Shown here piece after piece: positions 59,985 to 64,000 of a stretch of 64,000 nt of DNA. The first letter of the stretch is position 1, and each line of letters starts with the position of its first letter. The DNA comes from Panulirus ornatus (Eukaryota > Arthropoda > Malacostraca > Decapoda > Palinuridae). The stretch is from contig NC_092225.1 of the NCBI RefSeq assembly GCF_036320965.1, positions 73,455,935 through 73,519,934 on the forward strand, read 5' to 3'. A program made the translations under genes and the position numbers. Below the pieces are notes generated by a model. It worked only from the letters and a program-made list of their open reading frames with translations, searched no databases and had not been told where the DNA came from.

Positions 59985-60718
59985 GGCAGGAGAGACACTG
60001 ATCATCATTGATCTTGATAGTGGCAGGAGAGACACTGACCATCATTGATCATGATAGTGGCAGGAGAGACACTGATCATCATTGATCATGATAGTGGCAG
60101 GAGAGACACTGATCATCATTGATCATGATAGTGGCAGGAGAGACACTGATCATCACTGATCATGATTGTGGCAGGAGAGACACTGATCATCACTGATCAT
60201 GATAGTGGCAGGAGAGACACTGATCATCATTGATCATGATAGTGGCAGGAGAGACACTGACCATCATTGATCATGATAGTGGCAGGAGAGACACTGACCA
60301 TCATTGATCATGATAGTGGCAGGAGAGACACTGATCATCATTGATCATGATAGTGGCAGGAGAGACACTGACCATCATTGATCATGATAGTGGCAGGAGA
60401 GACACTGATCATCATTGATCATGATAGTGGCAGGAGAGACACTGATCATCACTGATCATGATAGTGGCAGGAGAGACACTGATCATCATTGATCATGATA
60501 GTGGCAGGAGAGACACTGATCATCATTGATCATGATAGTGGCAGGAGAGACACTGATCATCATTGATCATGATAGTGGCAGGAGAGACACTGATCATCAT
60601 TGATCATGATAGTGGCATGAGAGACACTGATCATCATTGATCATGATAGTGGCAGGAGAGACACTGATCATCATTGATCATGATGGTGGCAGGAGAGACA
60701 CTGATCATCACTGATCAT
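59985..60718. repeat. 37-bp minisatellite, about 20 copies (TGGCAGGAGAGACACTGATC)
   Basis: Units TGGCAGGAGAGACACTGATC followed by ATCATTGATCATGATAG, very homogeneous (changes at ATC/ACC, ATT/ACT, ATGATA/ATGATT). Each unit carries two TGATCA palindromes. Confidence 0.97.
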
Positions 60719-61187
60719 ACAGGTTGTAAGAAACAAAAAAAAAAAAAGACATCGACCCTGATGACTTCTCCATCAGAGGAAGTTGTGACAGACGCTTCAG
60801 AATCATGTGACCGAGGTCTGTCTACCTGACTGGAGGAGGTGCGGCAGACGGGGAATACCTTACGTGAGGCCGGGGTCTGGCACTGTAACCTGGAGTCCTG
60901 TAGGGCCAGACATGATGACTTGACCAGTCGGGAGAAAATAGACATAGAATGATGACACCAGCAAAGAGACATGGAGGAGATTGGTATGTATTCCCTTCGA
61001 AAGAAATATTTTATTGGGCATATAGACGAGTATTTCAAGGTGTTGTCTGGTACAGAGAAGGATAACGTGTCCATCTCGATAGTGGGAGTGATGCTTGGGT
61101 TCATATTAAAGAATGTGATCGAAGTACTGCTCAATAGATGGACGCAGTGTACACGGCAGACTGGATGACAGGGAACGACAGTTTGAC
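60719..61187. other. unassigned sequence
   Basis: No gene recognised. A 65-codon frame (60971-61168, +) begins EEIGMYSLRKKYFIGHIDEY and looks protein-like but matches no family that I know. Confidence 0.35.
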
Positions 61188-61275
61188 CCCCCCCCCCCCC
61201 CTGAGCACGACGGTACGACTCTTGAGCATGACGGTGCGACCCTTGAAAACGACAGCACGACCCTTGAGAACAAGG
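61188..61275. repeat. C run and decayed copies of the 21-bp family
   Basis: About 14 C, then four diverged units CTGAGCACGACGGTACGACT, CTTGAGCATGACGGTGCGAC, CCTTGAAAACGACAGCACGA and CCTTGAGAACAAGGGCGTGA in the same orientation as the 6481-7058 array. Confidence 0.85.
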
Positions 61276-61359
61276 GCGTGACCTTTGAATGTGATGGCGT
61301 AGTCTTTGACCTGATCCTAGAGGGTCAGGTTGGACGCCACACCATCTTGCCCAAGTGTC

Positions 61360-62367
61360 GCAGGGTTGTTTCTCAAGGGGTCGTACTGTCGTGTTCAAGG
61401 GTCATACAGTCGTGTTCACGGTCGTACTTCCATGTTCCAGGGTCATACGGTCATGTTCACGGTCGTACTTTCGTGTTCAAGGGTCACACAGTCGTGTTCA
61501 CGAGTAGTACTCTCGTGTTCAAGGGTCATAAAGTCGTGTTCACGGGTCGCACTGTCGTGTTCACGGGTCATACAGTCGTGTTCACGGGTCGCACTGTCGT
61601 GTTCACGGGTCATACAGTCGTGTTCACGAGTAGTACTCTCGTGTTCAAGGGTCATAAAGTCGTGTTCACGGGTCGCACTGTCGTGTTCACGGGTCATACA
61701 GTCGTGTTCACGAGTCGTACTGTCGTGTTCACGGGCCATACAGTCGTGTTCACGGGTCGCACTGTCGTGTTCACGGGTCATACAGTCGTGTTCACGGGTC
61801 GCACTGTCGTGTTCACGGGTCATACAGTCGTGTTCACGGGTCGCACTGTCGTGTTCACGGGTCATACAGTCGTGTTCACGGGTCGCACTGTCGTGTTCAC
61901 GGGTCATACAGTCGTGTTCACGAGTCGTACTGTCGTGTTCACGGGCCATACAGTCGTGTTCACGGGTCGCACTGTCGTGTTCACGGGTCATACAGTCGTG
62001 TTCACGGGTCGCACTGTCGTGTTCACGGGCCATACAGTCGTGTTCACGGGTCGCACTGTCGTGTTCACGGGTCATACAGTCGTGTTCACGGGTCGCACTG
62101 TCGTGTTCACGGGTCATACAGTCGTGTTCACGGGTCGCACTGTCGTGTTCACGGGTCATACAGTCGTGTTCACGAGTCGTACTGTCGTGTTCACGGGTCA
62201 TACAGTCGTGTTCACGGGTCGCACTGTCGTGTTCACGGGCCATACAGTCGTGTTCACGAGTCGCACTGTCGTGTTCACGGGCCATACAGTCGTGTTCACG
62301 AGTCGCACTGTCGTGTTCACGGGCCATACAGTCGTGTTCACGAGTCGTACTGTCGTGTTCACGGGAG
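61360..62367. repeat. 21-bp minisatellite organised as 42-bp dimers, about 47 monomers
   Basis: Monomers GTCGTGTTCACGGGTCRYAC alternate between a TCATACA type and a TCGCACT/TCGTACT type, so the effective unit is 42 bp (about 23 copies). The left end (61360-61500) is less regular. Compared with the reverse complement of the 6481-7058 unit, most positions agree (CGTACCGTCGTGCTCAAGGG versus CATACAGTCGTGTTCACGGG). Open frames of 327-434 codons on both strands are repeat artefacts. Confidence 0.97.
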
Positions 62368-63350
62368 TTAAGGATGTTATTGCCTTGGGGATAACCAGGA
62401 TGGTGCCCTTGGCGTGTGTTCTTCATGCAGTATGTACGGGGTATGAGTGGGGTCAGGTGAGGCGCGCGTGTTCCTCAGATACAAGCGTTATATATATATA
62501 TAACTTCTGGCGTCGTAATTGTGCCGCCGCTCAGGACCCACAAATTCGGGCCACACGACTCCTGCCACACAGCTCTGGCTAGTTTGAGAAAGCCTTATAG
62601 ATAGATTCTCGACGTGATCTCTCGTACACACCGCAGGGAAGCCATGTCACCATAGCGAAGCGTCTCAAGGAAGACGAACGAATGACGCAGATCAGATAGA
62701 TAATGATTCCTCATAGACCTATCGACCTGAGGGAGAGGGACGGTGTCCTAAGGAAGAGTGGGGATGGTGCACGCCTCCCTCACCTTCCACATCCTTCACC
62801 TTCACTCTCGCTCCACCAGAAATTACTGTCGAACTTCCCGTTGTGTTGTCTCGTGAGGGGCTGGCCCTCTCTGTCCCGTGGTTCACCTCAGCTTGGTCAC
62901 CTTACCGTGGAGAGGCTGTGGGACGTCCCTTCACCACAGCTTGGCAACAAGTTCTCTTTTTCGGCCAGTGAGACACGTGTGTGTTACTGTTGTCCCGGTA
63001 CGGTTGTGAGGCCCTGTTACTGTTGTTCCGGTACCGTTGTCAGGCCCTGTTACTGTTGCGGAGCGCAGAGGAAGACGTAGACTATCCCCAGCTAACTACT
63101 GGGCACATGATAGATTTAAGATAGATGTCGCCTCCCTGCTGGTGTAGTGTGTTTACCTGGTGAGGCCAATACCGGGGGTTGAGGATGAGGCGGGCGTAGG
63201 TGCACCAGCTGAGTGTGACGTGTGTGGACTTGATTACCCTGGCCAGGGAGAGCCAACACCAGCTGTGTCCAGCATGTCTTGGCCCGGGTGTATGCTGTCC
63301 TTCTGGGGTGGTTGGTGGAGCCACCCGGTAGCTACACGACCTGCTGTGGG
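62368..63350. other. unassigned sequence with small direct repeats
   Basis: Three imperfect copies of GTTACTGTTGTYCCGGTACS lie at 62990-63060. Otherwise no gene recognised; frames up to 125 codons lack domains. Confidence 0.45.
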
Positions 63351-63354
63351 TTAG

Positions 63355-63447
63355 GGTCGTGATGGTGAGTCATGTTAGTGATAGTGATGGTCGTGATGGT
63401 GAGTCATGTTAGTGATAGTGATGGTCGTGATGGTGATAGTGGTTCGT
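63355..63447. repeat. 34-bp minisatellite, about 2.5 copies (GGTCGTGATGGTGAGTCATG)
   Basis: Two full units GGTCGTGATGGTGAGTCATG then TTAGTGATAGTGAT and a partial third. Confidence 0.9.
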
Positions 63448-63735
63448 GTAGATGGTAGTGGTACCAGTGGTGTAGACTCCTGCTGGTGTAGATGGGGCGA
63501 GACACTGAAGTTCCTGACCCTCACTGAAGAAGTAAGTAAGGTCATGTTGATGCCAGCGGGTTGTTGACCTGATCCTACAACCCCTCCTGAGGTCAGGTCA
63601 CACCGTCTGGAACAGCAGTAGATTAGTTTTAAAGTTAACTCTCTCCAGATTTACTTTGTCATGTAGATCTACTTCTTTTTCACTTGTTATATACTTTCTT
63701 TAATTCTCTTGACGTAGTTTTGAGTTAGAGTAAGA
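63448..63735. other. unassigned sequence
   Basis: Nothing recognised. Confidence 0.4.
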
Positions 63736-64000
63736 ATTTTTTACGGGGGCGAGCGAGGGGGGCAAGTCAGGAGGAGGAGGTATGTGTGGTTGTCACGGGG
63801 GCGAGCGAGGGGTGCGAGTCAGGAGGAGGTGGTATGTGTGGTTGTCACGGGGGCGAGCGAGGGGTGCGAGTCAGGAGGAGGTGGTATGTGTGGTTGTCAC
63901 GGGGGCAAGAGCGAGTCAGGAGGAGGTGGTATGTGTGGTTGTCACGGGGGCAAGAGCGAGTCAGGAGGAGGTGGTATGTGTGGTTGTCACGGGGGCGAGC
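63736..64000. repeat. 52-bp G-rich minisatellite, at least 5 copies, continues off the window
   Basis: Units ACGGGGGCGAGCGAGGGGTG, then CGAGTCAGGAGGAGGTGGTA, then TGTGTGGTTGTC. The last two complete copies are 6 bases shorter (GGGGGCAAGAGCGAGTC). The array is cut by the right edge. Confidence 0.95.

Noticed and set aside
61278..62582. Plus frames of 354-434 codons and a minus frame of 327 codons over the 21/42-bp array
   Set aside because: The unit is a multiple of three and stop-free in several frames, so openness is automatic. The peptides are strictly periodic.

Overview
The window is eukaryotic nuclear DNA and looks intergenic. It is packed with microsatellites, private minisatellites and degenerate retrotransposons. 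The style (long TA, CA and CT runs, many 20-60 bp tandem families, RTE-type and CR1/L2-type non-LTR elements, a Penelope-like fragment, a tRNA-derived SINE) suggests an arthropod, most likely a decapod crustacean. That assignment is an inference from repeat style; no single gene fixes it. There is no bacterial or organellar signature, no CRISPR array and no operon.

Layout. 1-0.6 kb: antisense CR1/L2-type reverse transcriptase (RT) fragment. 1.4-5.9 kb: microsatellites, small tandem repeats and a 32-bp minisatellite. 6.5-12.7 kb: nine minisatellites in a row, with a jockey-like RNase H fragment at 7.6-8.3 kb that carries a CT microsatellite inside its reading frame. 13.9-14.7 kb: jockey-like RT fragment. 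17.2-23.8 kb: a 6.6-kb array of about 220 copies of a 30-bp unit, whose right end abuts a Penelope-like RT fragment. 25-29 kb: two antisense RTE-type LINE 3' ends around a GC-richer stretch. 29.5-30.3 kb: the only convincing intact cellular gene, a single-exon 258-residue protein kinase. 30.3-35.4 kb: mostly unassigned, with one possible LINE 5' relic carrying a 2A-like motif. 35.5-37 kb: a nest of RTE 3' ends and short derivatives. 38.3 kb: SINE. 38.5-49 kb: minisatellites and two CR1/L2-type fragments. 50.5-58.1 kb: the youngest RTE fragment, then a nearly full-length but mutated RTE LINE. 58.2-64 kb: CR1/L2-type 3' end, a 37-bp array, a dimeric 21/42-bp array and a G-rich array that runs off the end.

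The most coherent 'system' is the RTE family. At least seven LINE 3' ends and five ends of a short companion element share a 3' tail containing the hairpin core CGCTACCTCGC-WAAC-GCGGGA, and most of these ends run into a TA microsatellite. The companion also matches the sequence just upstream of the LINE endonuclease region, so it looks like an internally deleted mini-LINE (5' end plus 3' tail) mobilised by the LINE. The second notable structure is the 30-bp array: about 49 units without a single indel, then an abrupt switch to indel-rich units. This is either a real evolutionary boundary or an assembly-consensus boundary. Many long open frames in this window exist only because repeat units are stop-free or a multiple of three; they are not annotated as genes.
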